Made by a program: the position numbers and the translations under genes. The notes beneath the pieces are model-generated. The model was not told the DNA's origin and made no database searches. It saw nothing but the letters and a program-made list of their open reading frames with translations. A stretch of DNA of 64,000 bases from Variovorax fucosicus (GTDB taxonomy: Bacteria; Pseudomonadota; Gammaproteobacteria; Burkholderiales; Burkholderiaceae_C): contig NZ_JASZYU010000003.1 in the NCBI RefSeq assembly GCF_030316825.1, positions 248,001 through 312,000 of the forward strand. The letters are read 5' to 3'. Below are positions 45,933-53,465 of this stretch, piece by piece. How positions within the stretch are numbered: the stretch's first letter is position 1; each line of letters opens with the position of its first letter.

Positions 45933-47051
45933 TCACCGCACCACCGCGTACTTGACCAGTTGCCCCGTCTGCTTGTCGACGCCGCGGAAATAGACGGTGG
46001 CGCCAGGCGGCGCTTCCTGCGTGCCGTACACCTCGAAGCAGGAGGCCTCGACGCGCTGGCAGTCGGGCCGGTCGCGAAAGCATTCGAGCCCGGCGATCTC
46101 GGCGCCGGTGGCGCCGCCCATGCGCCAGGACTGCTCCAGCACGCCCGAGCGCTCGGCACCGGCCGATGAACGACCCTGCGCCACGTCGTAGTTGATGCGC
46201 GACGCGAAGAAGCCCGGAAAGCAGTCGAGTGCGGCTTCGTGATAGCACTGCGCCTGCTCGATCCCCAGCCGTACCCGGGGGTCCAGATCGGGCTGCTGCA
46301 GCAGCGCATCGAAGCCGCCGCGCACCAGCGTCAGATCCGAACCGCCGTAGACGATGTTGTCGTGGTTGCTGCGCGTGGTGCGCTGCACGCCGTGGTAGCT
46401 CGCGCACAAGTCACCGACCGTCACCTGGCCCACGCTCAGCGTGATCACCGGCTCGCAGAGGTTTTCTTCGAGCACCAGGCCATGTTCGGCCAGTTCCTCC
46501 GAGCTCATTTCCGCAAGGCAGCGATCCAGCGCCGCGGCGTCCGGCACCACGGTCTGGCCGCGGCCACCCGTGGCACAGGCCGGCTTAGCGCGCACCGGCC
46601 CGTCGGCCAGCAGGAGCGCGCCGGCCTTGCGCGCGTCGTCGTGCGAGAACACCGAGAAGCCGCGCAGCACGGCATCCGCCACCCGTTCCGGAAATGCCGG
46701 CGTCCAGCCAATCGGCGCCACCGCGGCCGCATCCACCAGTGGGTGCGTGATGACCTTGGTGCCGACGAAGCCCCACGGCACTACGCCCCCGAAAAGGTCG
46801 GTGGCGCTGCGCACGCCCAAGCCATGTGCCACATCGGCGGTCAGTGTGTCGCTTGGCACGAGGTAGAGCGGAGCGTCGTACGGGTGGTCGTGCACGTATT
46901 CACCCCGGAACGCGACGCCCTTGAGCGCAGCCAGGCGCCGGGCGGCCTCCGCGCGCGTGGCATGTTCCTGGTCGCTGTCGTAGATCCGGTGGCTGGCGGT
47001 CAGCGCGACGACGTCGGCTGCGCGGGAGTGCAGGGGCGCGAGGGCAGGCAT
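45933..47051 (-). CDS. DUF3182 family protein (ATP-grasp-like)
   Basis: This 372-residue protein matches DUF3182. ATP-grasp hints are VRAKPACATGGRGQTVV (glycine-rich loop after a lysine), GLVLEENLCEP with acidic residues, and a late SRINYDVAQG with Asn and Asp for metal binding. The family may ligate an amino acid or carboxylate to an amine using ATP, but no product is known to me. The C-terminal part has four cysteines within about 70 residues. It is followed by the alpha/beta hydrolase gene. Confidence 0.82.
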   Translation of the reverse strand: MPALAPLHSRAADVVALTASHRIYDSDQEHATRAEAARRLAALKGVAFRGEYVHDHPYDAPLYLVPSDTLTADVAHGLGVRSATDLFGGVVPWGFVGTKVITHPLVDAAAVAPIGWTPAFPERVADAVLRGFSVFSHDDARKAGALLLADGPVRAKPACATGGRGQTVVPDAAALDRCLAEMSSEELAEHGLVLEENLCEPVITLSVGQVTVGDLCASYHGVQRTTRSNHDNIVYGGSDLTLVRGGFDALLQQPDLDPRVRLGIEQAQCYHEAALDCFPGFFASRINYDVAQGRSSAGAERSGVLEQSWRMGGATGAEIAGLECFRDRPDCQRVEASCFEVYGTQEAPPGATVYFRGVDKQTGQLVKYAVVR

Positions 47052-47181
47052 GGGAGTGGCTCACTAAAGAATTGGTGAACCGGCATCACGACATGGGCCG
47101 GGCTTGCCCCAAGAATGAACCTCCGGCCGCCTCAATGCATCAGTTTTTGGCGCACGTCGGCGCCAGCCAATGCCTACAAGC

Positions 47182-48135
47182 TCAGGCGCCGCCGCGCACC
47201 ATCGCCAGCACGCTGGCCGGATTGAGCGTGCGGGCTTTTTCCTGCATGGCCGGCAGGTAGCGCGACTGCAGGCCCTGGGCTTCCTGCGTGACGCTGGCGT
47301 AGGCTTCTTTCAGCATCTGCGTCGACAGCGTCCGGCCGCCTGCGTAGTAGCGCTTGGCCACATGGCCCAGCGCGTAGGTCGTGGCGAAGCTCATGCCCGA
47401 ACTCACTGCCTGGTTGCCGAGGCCGCGCAGCAGCCCGCCGCCGACCTTGCCGAGCAGGCCGCCCAGCAGCTTGCGCCCGGCCTGTTCGAGGTACTGCGAG
47501 GTCAGGCCGACACCGACCGTGGCGATGAAATCCTTGACGTGCCCGCTGTCGAGCTCGTAGCCCTGCGCCTTGCCGATGCGGTACACCAGCTTCATCTGCA
47601 GCGGAATGATGGCCATGGTCGACAGCGTCTCGGGCAGCAGCTCGAGCGCGCCGTTGAGGATTGCGGCGTTGAGAATCGCCTGGTCGAGTTCGGCGCTGTC
47701 GACTGCGGGTGGAGCGGTGGTTGCTGCGCCTGCTGCGGCGGTGGTGGCCAGCGGTGCCGACGCGATCGCTGCGGCCTGCGTGTCGAAAGCCTGCGTGGCC
47801 CGCGCGTCGAGGCCGAGCGAGCTGCGCAAATCGTTCAGAAACAGTTGTTCAGGTTGCGACTGGGCGCCGTCGGCATCGCAGACGCACACCGCCATCTCGT
47901 AGGCGAGCTGGCGTGCCTCGGGGCTGGTGAGCGCTGTGCTCTGGTCGGCCAGCGAAACGCGCTTCATCAGCACATCCTGGTAGAGCGACTGCAGGTTGAT
48001 GTCCTGGCCCGCCTGCGCCAGCCCTTCGGCAATGCGTTTGACCTCGTCGCGCTCGCGCTCATGCTTGTCGCCATCGACATAGGCGGCCATGAGGCACAGG
48101 GTGACAATGGCACGGCTTTCGGAAGGGGTGATCAC
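47182..48135 (-). CDS. TerB-like / DUF697-like membrane-associated protein
   Basis: This 317-residue protein starts at GTG 48135. Residues 1 to about 105 resemble the TerB tellurite-resistance fold: four or five helices with paired acids in YVDGDKHERERDEV and VCDADGAQS. An Ala/Pro-rich linker follows (about 115-145). Residues from about 150 have hydrophobic and Gly-rich helices (IPLQMKLVYRIGKAQGYE, then GVGLTSQYLEQAGRKLLGGLLGK in parts) typical of DUF697/YcjF proteins. It could be a metal-sensing or stress membrane protein. It has no ter operon around it. Confidence 0.75.
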   Translation of the reverse strand: MITPSESRAIVTLCLMAAYVDGDKHERERDEVKRIAEGLAQAGQDINLQSLYQDVLMKRVSLADQSTALTSPEARQLAYEMAVCVCDADGAQSQPEQLFLNDLRSSLGLDARATQAFDTQAAAIASAPLATTAAAGAATTAPPAVDSAELDQAILNAAILNGALELLPETLSTMAIIPLQMKLVYRIGKAQGYELDSGHVKDFIATVGVGLTSQYLEQAGRKLLGGLLGKVGGGLLRGLGNQAVSSGMSFATTYALGHVAKRYYAGGRTLSTQMLKEAYASVTQEAQGLQSRYLPAMQEKARTLNPASVLAMVRGGA

Positions 48136-48207
48136 GTTCGGGGGTTCCTGAGAGTTGAAAGGCTTTGTTCGGGTGGGGCAGGGCGCGAAGGTTCCCCCAG
48201 CCGCAGA

Positions 48208-48798
48208 ATGACCGTAAATCGATCCTGGTTAATTTTGATCTTTGAGAAACTGCACCTTGTGGGCCCCGGACGGTCGAGCTACGAACTGGGCGAGCCCATG
48301 CTCGTCTATGACCGCGGCCGCTTTCTTGGCTCGCTCGACCCGATCGAAGTCAACGCCGACGGGTCGACGGTTCACATCAGCCGCTTCCTGGTTTCACCGT
48401 CGGTGGGAAGCGAGCGGCGCAGCCTCGGCCCGCTGCTGCTGGTCGATGTCACGCTGTTCCTGGCGGAGCGTTTCCCCAGCATCCAGACCGTTTGCTTTAC
48501 CTTGACGCGCGAGATCGAGATCTACGGCGACGGCATGATGGTTGCGACGGCACGCTCCGAGCTGCTCCGGAGCATCGGTGCCACGGGCGTGCATGTCCAG
48601 CTGAAGCCGGATCCGAGTCGGCCGGGCAATTTCGTGGTCCGGGGCGTCTGGAGGTACACGGAAAACAACCTGGCCGCCCTGCGCGCAGCATCGGCCACGC
48701 AGCGTGCGCGCTATCGCGAGGATTGCCCCGAAGTCCGGACCGGGGGATATCCGCTTGCGCTGCTGCGCCGCCTGGCGCGCTGGTGGACTCAGAGGTAG
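48208..48798 (+). CDS. Conserved-looking protein of unknown function
   Basis: I do not recognise this 196-residue protein. It starts at ATG 48208 (MTVNRSWLILIFEKLHLVG). The central part is a regular alternation of strands and helices (FLVSPSVGSERRSLGPLLLVD, then FPSIQTVCFTLTREIEIYGDG in segments) with ARSELLRSIGATGV, which recalls a GNAT-like fold, although no acetyl-CoA loop is clear. There is no signal peptide. The C-terminus is basic (RRLARWWTQR). It overlaps the end of the convergent coniferyl-alcohol-dehydrogenase-like gene by 10 bases. Confidence 0.65.
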   Translation: MTVNRSWLILIFEKLHLVGPGRSSYELGEPMLVYDRGRFLGSLDPIEVNADGSTVHISRFLVSPSVGSERRSLGPLLLVDVTLFLAERFPSIQTVCFTLTREIEIYGDGMMVATARSELLRSIGATGVHVQLKPDPSRPGNFVVRGVWRYTENNLAALRAASATQRARYREDCPEVRTGGYPLALLRRLARWWTQR

Positions 48799-49556
48799 GT
48801 CGATGCCAGTCCGCCGTCCACGGGCAGGTTGACGCCGCTGATCCACCGCGATGCGTCCGAGCACAGGAAGGCCACCACCGGTGCAATCTCGTCGGCCAGC
48901 GCCGGACGCTTCATGCGATGGGCGTCCTTTTGCACGCGTTCCTGGCCCAGCATGGCAACGAAGTCGCCCAGGATGGGCGTGAAGACCGGGCCCGGCGCCA
49001 CGCAGTTCATGCGCACGCCTTTTTCCAGGAACCACTTCTGCGACTGCGTCACGGTCCAGACGATCAATGCCTCCTTGAAATACTGGTAGCAGGTCTCCTG
49101 CGGCACCGGCTGCCCGGCGAGCCAGGCCAGTCCGTCTTCGAAGTTGGCCGTCTCGGCCAGCGCCTTGTGCTGCGCCAGGCGCAGCGGCCATTCGGCGCCG
49201 AGGATCGAGGCTATGTTGACGATCGCGCCGCCCTCGGGCAGGCGTTCGAGCACGCGCTGGCAGAGGTGGCGCAGGCCCAGGTAGTTGACCCGGGCTACCA
49301 GATCCGCGTTGGCAGTGCCCGGCACACCGGCGATGTTGCACAGCGCGTCGATGCGGTCGGGCAGTTGCGCGACGGCCGCGTCGATGGCCGATGGCTCGGA
49401 CAGGTCGGCGCGCACGAAGCCGTCGAGCGTGATCATCGGGTCGTTGCGATCGACGCCGATCACGCGCGCGCCTTGTTGGCGCAGCAACCGCGCGGTTTCG
49501 GCGCCGATGCCCGAACTCGAGCCGGTGATGACGATGGTCTTGCCGTGGAAGCTCAT
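48789..49556 (-). CDS. calA: Coniferyl-alcohol-dehydrogenase-like SDR
   Basis: This 255-residue short-chain dehydrogenase is very like, in my recollection, coniferyl alcohol dehydrogenase (CalA) of Pseudomonas sp. HR199, which has the same length. Matching segments include GIGAETARLLR, VNYLGLRHL, SILGAEWP, CYQYFKEALIVW (YxxxK active site) and the C-terminal NLPVDGGLASTYL. It oxidises an aryl or cinnamyl alcohol to the aldehyde with NAD. The aldehyde dehydrogenase gene lies 14 bases upstream on the same strand, so alcohol to aldehyde to acid is encoded in one operon. Confidence 0.85.
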   Translation of the reverse strand: MSFHGKTIVITGSSSGIGAETARLLRQQGARVIGVDRNDPMITLDGFVRADLSEPSAIDAAVAQLPDRIDALCNIAGVPGTANADLVARVNYLGLRHLCQRVLERLPEGGAIVNIASILGAEWPLRLAQHKALAETANFEDGLAWLAGQPVPQETCYQYFKEALIVWTVTQSQKWFLEKGVRMNCVAPGPVFTPILGDFVAMLGQERVQKDAHRMKRPALADEIAPVVAFLCSDASRWISGVNLPVDGGLASTYL

Positions 49557-49570
49557 GGTGTCTCCTCAGT

Positions 49571-51058
49571 TCAGAACGGGTATTGCGGGGCTTCGCCCTT
49601 GACCGTGACCCATTGCCATTGGGTGTATTCGTCGAGGTCGGCCGGGCCGCCCACGCGGCCACCGTTGCCGGAGCAGCCCATGCCGCCGAAGGGATTGGTG
49701 CACTCGTCGTTCACAGTCTGGTCGTTGATGTGCAGCATGCCGGTCTTGAGCCGGTCGCCGATGGCCATGGCGCGTGCGATCGAGTTGGAAATCACGCCCG
49801 CCGACAGGCCGTACTCGGTGTCGTTGGCGAGCGCCACGGCCTCGTCGTCGGTGCTGAAGGTGGTGAGGTTGACCACCGGCCCGAACACCTCTTCCTGGAA
49901 GGCGCGCATGCCGGGGCGCACGTTGCTCAGCACGGTCGGCTTGAAGAACAGGCCGTCATGCGTGCCGCCGGCTTCGAGCTTCGCTCCTGCCTTGACCGAG
50001 TCCTGCACGATGGCCAGCGCGCGCGCCACCTGCCTGGCGTTGATCATCGGCCCGAGCGCGACCTGCGCGGTGGCGGGGTTGCCCATGGGCAGATGGGTGG
50101 CCTTGGCCACCAGCCGCGCGATCAGCGCCGGCGCCACCTTCTCGTGTACCAGGATGCGGCCCGAGGCCATGCAGATCTGGCCCTGGTGCAGCCATGCGCC
50201 CCAGGCTACGTTGCTGGCCGCGCGGTCGAGGTCGGCCTCGCTCGTGATGTCGTCGAGCACGATCAGCGAGCTCTTGCCGCCCAACTCCAGCGACACCTTC
50301 TTCAGATGCTTGCCGCAGAGTTCGCCGATGCGCCGGCCCACCGCGGTCGAGCCGGTGAACTGGATCATGCGCACATGCGGGTCGGTCACCAGCGCCTCGC
50401 CGGCCTCGGGGCCGCCGGGCAGCACCTGCAGCACGCCGGCCGGCAGGCCGGCTTCCTGGAATACGCGCGCCATGATGAAGCCACCGCTCACGGGCGTTTG
50501 CGGATCGGGCTTGAGCACCACCGCGTTGCCGGCCGCGAGCGCCGGCGCCACCGCACGCAGCGACAGGATCAACGGAAAGTTGAACGGCGAGATCACGCCC
50601 ACCACCCCATGCGGCACGCGGCGCGCGATGTTCAGGCGCCCCGGCGTGGTCGGCAGCGTCAGGCCCTGCGGTTGCAACACCATCCCGGCCGCCAGGTGGC
50701 ACAACGTGGCGGCCTCGCGCACCTCGTGCTCCGCCTTGGCCATGATGCCGCCGGTTTCGCGGGCGACGAAGACCGCCAGCTCCACCATGTGCCGGCTGAA
50801 CAGCTCGCCGGCGCGGCGCAGGATGGCTGCGCGCTCGCGCGGCGCCATCGCGGCCCAGGCCGGTTGCGCCTCGGCTGCGTGTTGTGTGGCCGCGGCAATG
50901 TCGGTGGCGTTGGCCAGGCCGACGGTGGTCAGGGTCTCGCCGGTGGCTGGCTCCTTGACCTCGCAGGTGCCGCCCAGGGCGTCGACCCAGGTCGGCGCGT
51001 AGACGCGGCTGAGCCAGCGCGTGGCGTCGAGGAAGGAAACGGCATCGAAAGCGCCCAT
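49571..51058 (-). CDS. Aryl aldehyde dehydrogenase (benzaldehyde/coniferyl aldehyde type)
   Basis: This 495-residue NAD-dependent aldehyde dehydrogenase has SPFNFPLILSLRAVAPALA, FTGSTAVGRRIGE, LELGGKSSLIVLDD with the catalytic Glu, and GQICMASGRILVHE with the catalytic Cys near residue 297. The HQGQICM form is typical of benzaldehyde, salicylaldehyde and vanillin dehydrogenases. I chose ATG 51058, preceded by CGGAGA. The gene is divergent from a sigma-54 activator, and a -24/-12 promoter candidate lies about 70 bases upstream. Together with the CalA-like SDR it oxidises an aryl alcohol to the acid. Confidence 0.9.
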   Translation of the reverse strand: MGAFDAVSFLDATRWLSRVYAPTWVDALGGTCEVKEPATGETLTTVGLANATDIAAATQHAAEAQPAWAAMAPRERAAILRRAGELFSRHMVELAVFVARETGGIMAKAEHEVREAATLCHLAAGMVLQPQGLTLPTTPGRLNIARRVPHGVVGVISPFNFPLILSLRAVAPALAAGNAVVLKPDPQTPVSGGFIMARVFQEAGLPAGVLQVLPGGPEAGEALVTDPHVRMIQFTGSTAVGRRIGELCGKHLKKVSLELGGKSSLIVLDDITSEADLDRAASNVAWGAWLHQGQICMASGRILVHEKVAPALIARLVAKATHLPMGNPATAQVALGPMINARQVARALAIVQDSVKAGAKLEAGGTHDGLFFKPTVLSNVRPGMRAFQEEVFGPVVNLTTFSTDDEAVALANDTEYGLSAGVISNSIARAMAIGDRLKTGMLHINDQTVNDECTNPFGGMGCSGNGGRVGGPADLDEYTQWQWVTVKGEAPQYPF

Positions 51059-51110
51059 TGGAATCTCCGGAATGGTTGTGGGTGAATGGCATGGCCGCGG
51101 CTTTCGCGGA

Positions 51111-51126
51111 TGGCATACCCATCGCA
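51111..51126 (+). promoter_or_regulatory. Sigma-54 promoter candidate, plus strand
   Basis: TGGCATACCCATCGCA has GG and GC separated by exactly ten bases and differs from the degenerate -24/-12 consensus (TGGCAYR-N4-TTGCW) at only one position. It points toward the activator gene, whose start is about 210 bases away. It shares its -12 GC dinucleotide with the opposite-strand candidate. Confidence 0.4.
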
Positions 51127-51138
51127 ATCCATATTCCA
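51123..51138 (-). promoter_or_regulatory. Sigma-54 promoter candidate for the aldehyde dehydrogenase operon
   Basis: Read on the minus strand, TGGAATATGGATTGCG has GG and GC separated by ten bases, a perfect TTGC at -12 and TGG at -24, with two departures from consensus. A start near 51112 would give a leader of about 54 bases before the ATG at 51058. The divergent gene encodes a sigma-54 activator, which supports the call. Confidence 0.5.
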
Positions 51139-51189
51139 GAAGCTGCGCCAGGCTCCATTTGCTGCCTCGCAGCATTGGCTTTTTTCACG

Positions 51190-51209
51190 GGGAAAGTCGG
51201 TACTTTCCC
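51190..51209. promoter_or_regulatory. Perfect inverted repeat, candidate activator-binding site
   Basis: GGGAAAGT (51190-51197) and ACTTTCCC (51202-51209) are perfect inverted copies around CGGT. The repeat lies 65-85 bases upstream of the minus-strand -12 element, a reasonable place for an upstream activating site. Confidence 0.4.
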
Positions 51210-51264
51210 GGAGGGCGATTGCTGCACTGCACAGGCGGTTTCCCCACGGCAGCAAACTTCTCAT

Positions 51265-51275
51265 TTGAGCAATTT
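51265..51275 (+). promoter_or_regulatory. XylR/DmpR-like UAS half-site
   Basis: TTGAGCAATTT fits the TTGANCAATNT half-site known for XylR-type activators. The second arm is not recognisable. It lies about 140 bases upstream of the minus-strand -12 element. Confidence 0.3.
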
Positions 51276-51332
51276 TCAGAGCCGGAAAGTTCTTAAAAGG
51301 TTATAAACAATAATTACATGGAGACATCCAGC

Positions 51333-53135
51333 ATGCAAAAGCCCGCCCGCATTTCCCTGGCCGATGTCGCGCTGAAGACCGGTGCCATGCTGCGTCGGGG
51401 CGACAGCGCCCATTTCGATGATGGGCAGGCGCCGACCCTGGCCGACTTGACCGAATCGCTGTTCTTTTCGCCGGGCGACGGGCGCATCTGGCTCAACGAG
51501 CAGCGCATGCTGCTGCTGCACAGCTCGTCGATGGGCCATCTGCGGCGCGAACTGATCGACAGCCTCGGACTGGAGCGCGCGCGCGGGCTCCTGACGCGCT
51601 CGGGCTACGTTTCGGGTGCACGCGACGCCCAGCTGGTGCGCGAGCGCTGGCCCCAGGGCGACGCCGCGTCGGTGTTCATGGCCGGCACGCGGCTGCACGC
51701 GCTCGAGGGCATGGTCAAGGTCACGCCGAAGGCCTTCGACTTCGACATCGACCGTGGCATCTACGAAGGTGAGTTTCTCTGGGAACACTCGAGCGAAGAC
51801 GACGAACACATCGCGGCCTACGGCCTGGGCACGGAGCCGGCCTGCTGGTCCCAGATCGGCTATGCCACCGGCTACGTGACCAGCCTGCTCGGCAAGCTCG
51901 TGGTGTTTCGCGAGGTCGAATGCCGCTCCATGGGCTCGCACGTCTGCCGCGTCATCGGGCGACATGCCGAAGCCTGGGGCGATGTGAGTGAGGATCTGCG
52001 CTATCTGCAGGTGGGTGATCTGACCGAAGCGCCCAAGCCAACCGCGGTCGTCCGACCTGCCGCGACGCCGCCAAGCGCCTTGTCTGCGCGTGCTGCCGAG
52101 CCCTTCGATCGGCATGAGATGGTCGGCGCCTCGTCTGCCTTCAACTCGGTCTGCCACCAGCTGGAGCGGGTGGCGCGCACCCAGGCCACCGTGCTGTTCA
52201 CCGGCGAGTCGGGCGTCGGCAAGGAGGCCTTTGCGCGCCGCCTGCATCGCATCAGCGCGCGTGCCGACCAGGCCTTTGTGGCCGTGAACTGCGCCGCCAT
52301 TCCGGACACGCTGATCGAGTCGGAACTGTTCGGCGTCGAGCGCGGCGCCTTCACCGGCGCGACCGCCTCGCGCCCGGGGCGCTTCGAGCGCGCCAACGGC
52401 GGCACATTGCTGCTGGACGAGATCGCCACGCTCAGCCCGGTGAGTCAAGGCAAGCTGCTGCGCGCGCTGCAGGAAGGGGAGATCGAGCGGGTGGGCGGCA
52501 CGCGCACCCTGCAAGTCGACGTGCGCGTGGTCGCGGCCACCAATGTCGACCTGCAGGCGCAGGTGCGGGAAGGGCGGTTCCGCGAAGACCTGTTCTTCAG
52601 GCTCAACGTATTCCCCATCCACCTGCCGCCGCTGCGCGAACGGCGCGACGACGTGCCGCTGCTCATGAACCACTTCCTGCAACGCGAGGCACGGCGCCAC
52701 GGCCGCCAGGTCGCGGGCTTTACGCCGCGCGCGGTGCGGGCACTGTTGCAGTACGCCTTTCCCGGCAACATCCGCGAGCTGCAGAACCTGGTCGAGCGCG
52801 GCGTCATCTCGGCCGAAGACGGCAGCGCGATCGACGTGCCCCACATGTTCCGGCGCGAGCAGTTGTCCGAAGAGACGCTGCTGGCCATCGGCGCACACGG
52901 CGGCCTGACGGTTCAGCCGACCCAGGTCGCGCCGGATCTGCTGGCGCTGCTGGAGCAGCGCCTGGGGAGCGAAACGTTGAGCCTCGCGGAGGTCGAGCGG
53001 CAACTGCTCGACGAAGCGGTCGCACAGGCCAAGGGCAATCTGGCGGCTGCCGCGCGCCGGCTGGGGCTTACCCGCGCGCAACTGGCCTATCGGCTTGGGC
53101 GTGCTGCGTCATCGGCTGGGCATTCGCCCAGCTAG
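51333..53135 (+). CDS. Sigma-54-dependent activator with XylR-N and V4R sensor domains
   Basis: This 600-residue regulator has an XylR-type N-domain (about 20-110), a V4R domain (about 115-210) with the [10 protein letters not shown] cysteine pair, and an AAA+ domain from about 265 with Walker A GESGVGKE near 291 and the sigma-54 contact loop GAFTGAT near 338. It ends with a Fis-type helix-turn-helix (about 555-595). I chose ATG 51333, eight bases after GGAG, rather than ATG 51318. Aromatic effectors bind the V4R region in relatives. It is divergent from the aryl alcohol/aldehyde operon and its stop lies in a CTAG next to an IS5 remnant. Confidence 0.9.
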   Translation: MQKPARISLADVALKTGAMLRRGDSAHFDDGQAPTLADLTESLFFSPGDGRIWLNEQRMLLLHSSSMGHLRRELIDSLGLERARGLLTRSGYVSGARDAQLVRERWPQGDAASVFMAGTRLHALEGMVKVTPKAFDFDIDRGIYEGEFLWEHSSEDDEHIAAYGLGTEPACWSQIGYATGYVTSLLGKLVVFREVECRSMGSHVCRVIGRHAEAWGDVSEDLRYLQVGDLTEAPKPTAVVRPAATPPSALSARAAEPFDRHEMVGASSAFNSVCHQLERVARTQATVLFTGESGVGKEAFARRLHRISARADQAFVAVNCAAIPDTLIESELFGVERGAFTGATASRPGRFERANGGTLLLDEIATLSPVSQGKLLRALQEGEIERVGGTRTLQVDVRVVAATNVDLQAQVREGRFREDLFFRLNVFPIHLPPLRERRDDVPLLMNHFLQREARRHGRQVAGFTPRAVRALLQYAFPGNIRELQNLVERGVISAEDGSAIDVPHMFRREQLSEETLLAIGAHGGLTVQPTQVAPDLLALLEQRLGSETLSLAEVERQLLDEAVAQAKGNLAAAARRLGLTRAQLAYRLGRAASSAGHSPS

Positions 53136-53148
53136 GGAAGGTCTGAAC
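53136..53148 (+). repeat. IS5-type terminal inverted repeat, left boundary of the remnant
   Basis: GGAAGGTCTGAAC directly follows CTAG (53132-53135). IS5-group elements insert at CTAG-like (YTAR) sites and end with GGAAGGT-type repeats. The opposite end is not clear; CCTTCCCTAC near 53485-53494 is a weak candidate. Confidence 0.5.
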
Positions 53149-53345
53149 AGGTACGTGCGCAGCGAGGCGATCTCATACAGGGCTTCTTCCTTCGCTGGGT
53201 CGCTCAGGGCGAACCAGTTCTGCATCAGGTGAACGCGCAGAATGGCTTGCAGCGGGTAGGGCCGACGGCCTCGGCCTGCCATTGGATAGTGGGGCTCGAT
53301 GACTTTGAGCAGCGCCTTCCAGTTCAGGTCTCTCACCCCAGCCCA
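53145..53345 (-). pseudogene. IS5-family transposase N-terminal fragment
   Basis: The translation reads WAGVRDLNWKALLKVIEPHYP, then GRGRRPYPLQAILRVHLMQNW in overlapping parts, and LSDPAKEEALYEIASLR. This is the conserved N-terminal region of IS5-group transposases. After about 65 residues the similarity stops and the sequence runs straight into the terminal repeat at 53136-53148, so the DDE catalytic part has been deleted. No intact start codon is evident. The fragment cannot transpose. Confidence 0.85.
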
Positions 53346-53465
53346 CGTCGTGGACCGGGTATGGCTTGCAACCTCGCCGATGCACGTCGATAGCTGGAGT
53401 TGCACGTCTTTCAGACGAAGTCCTGGCGAATAGAGCACCGCAAAATGTCCGCGACGAGGGTTAAT

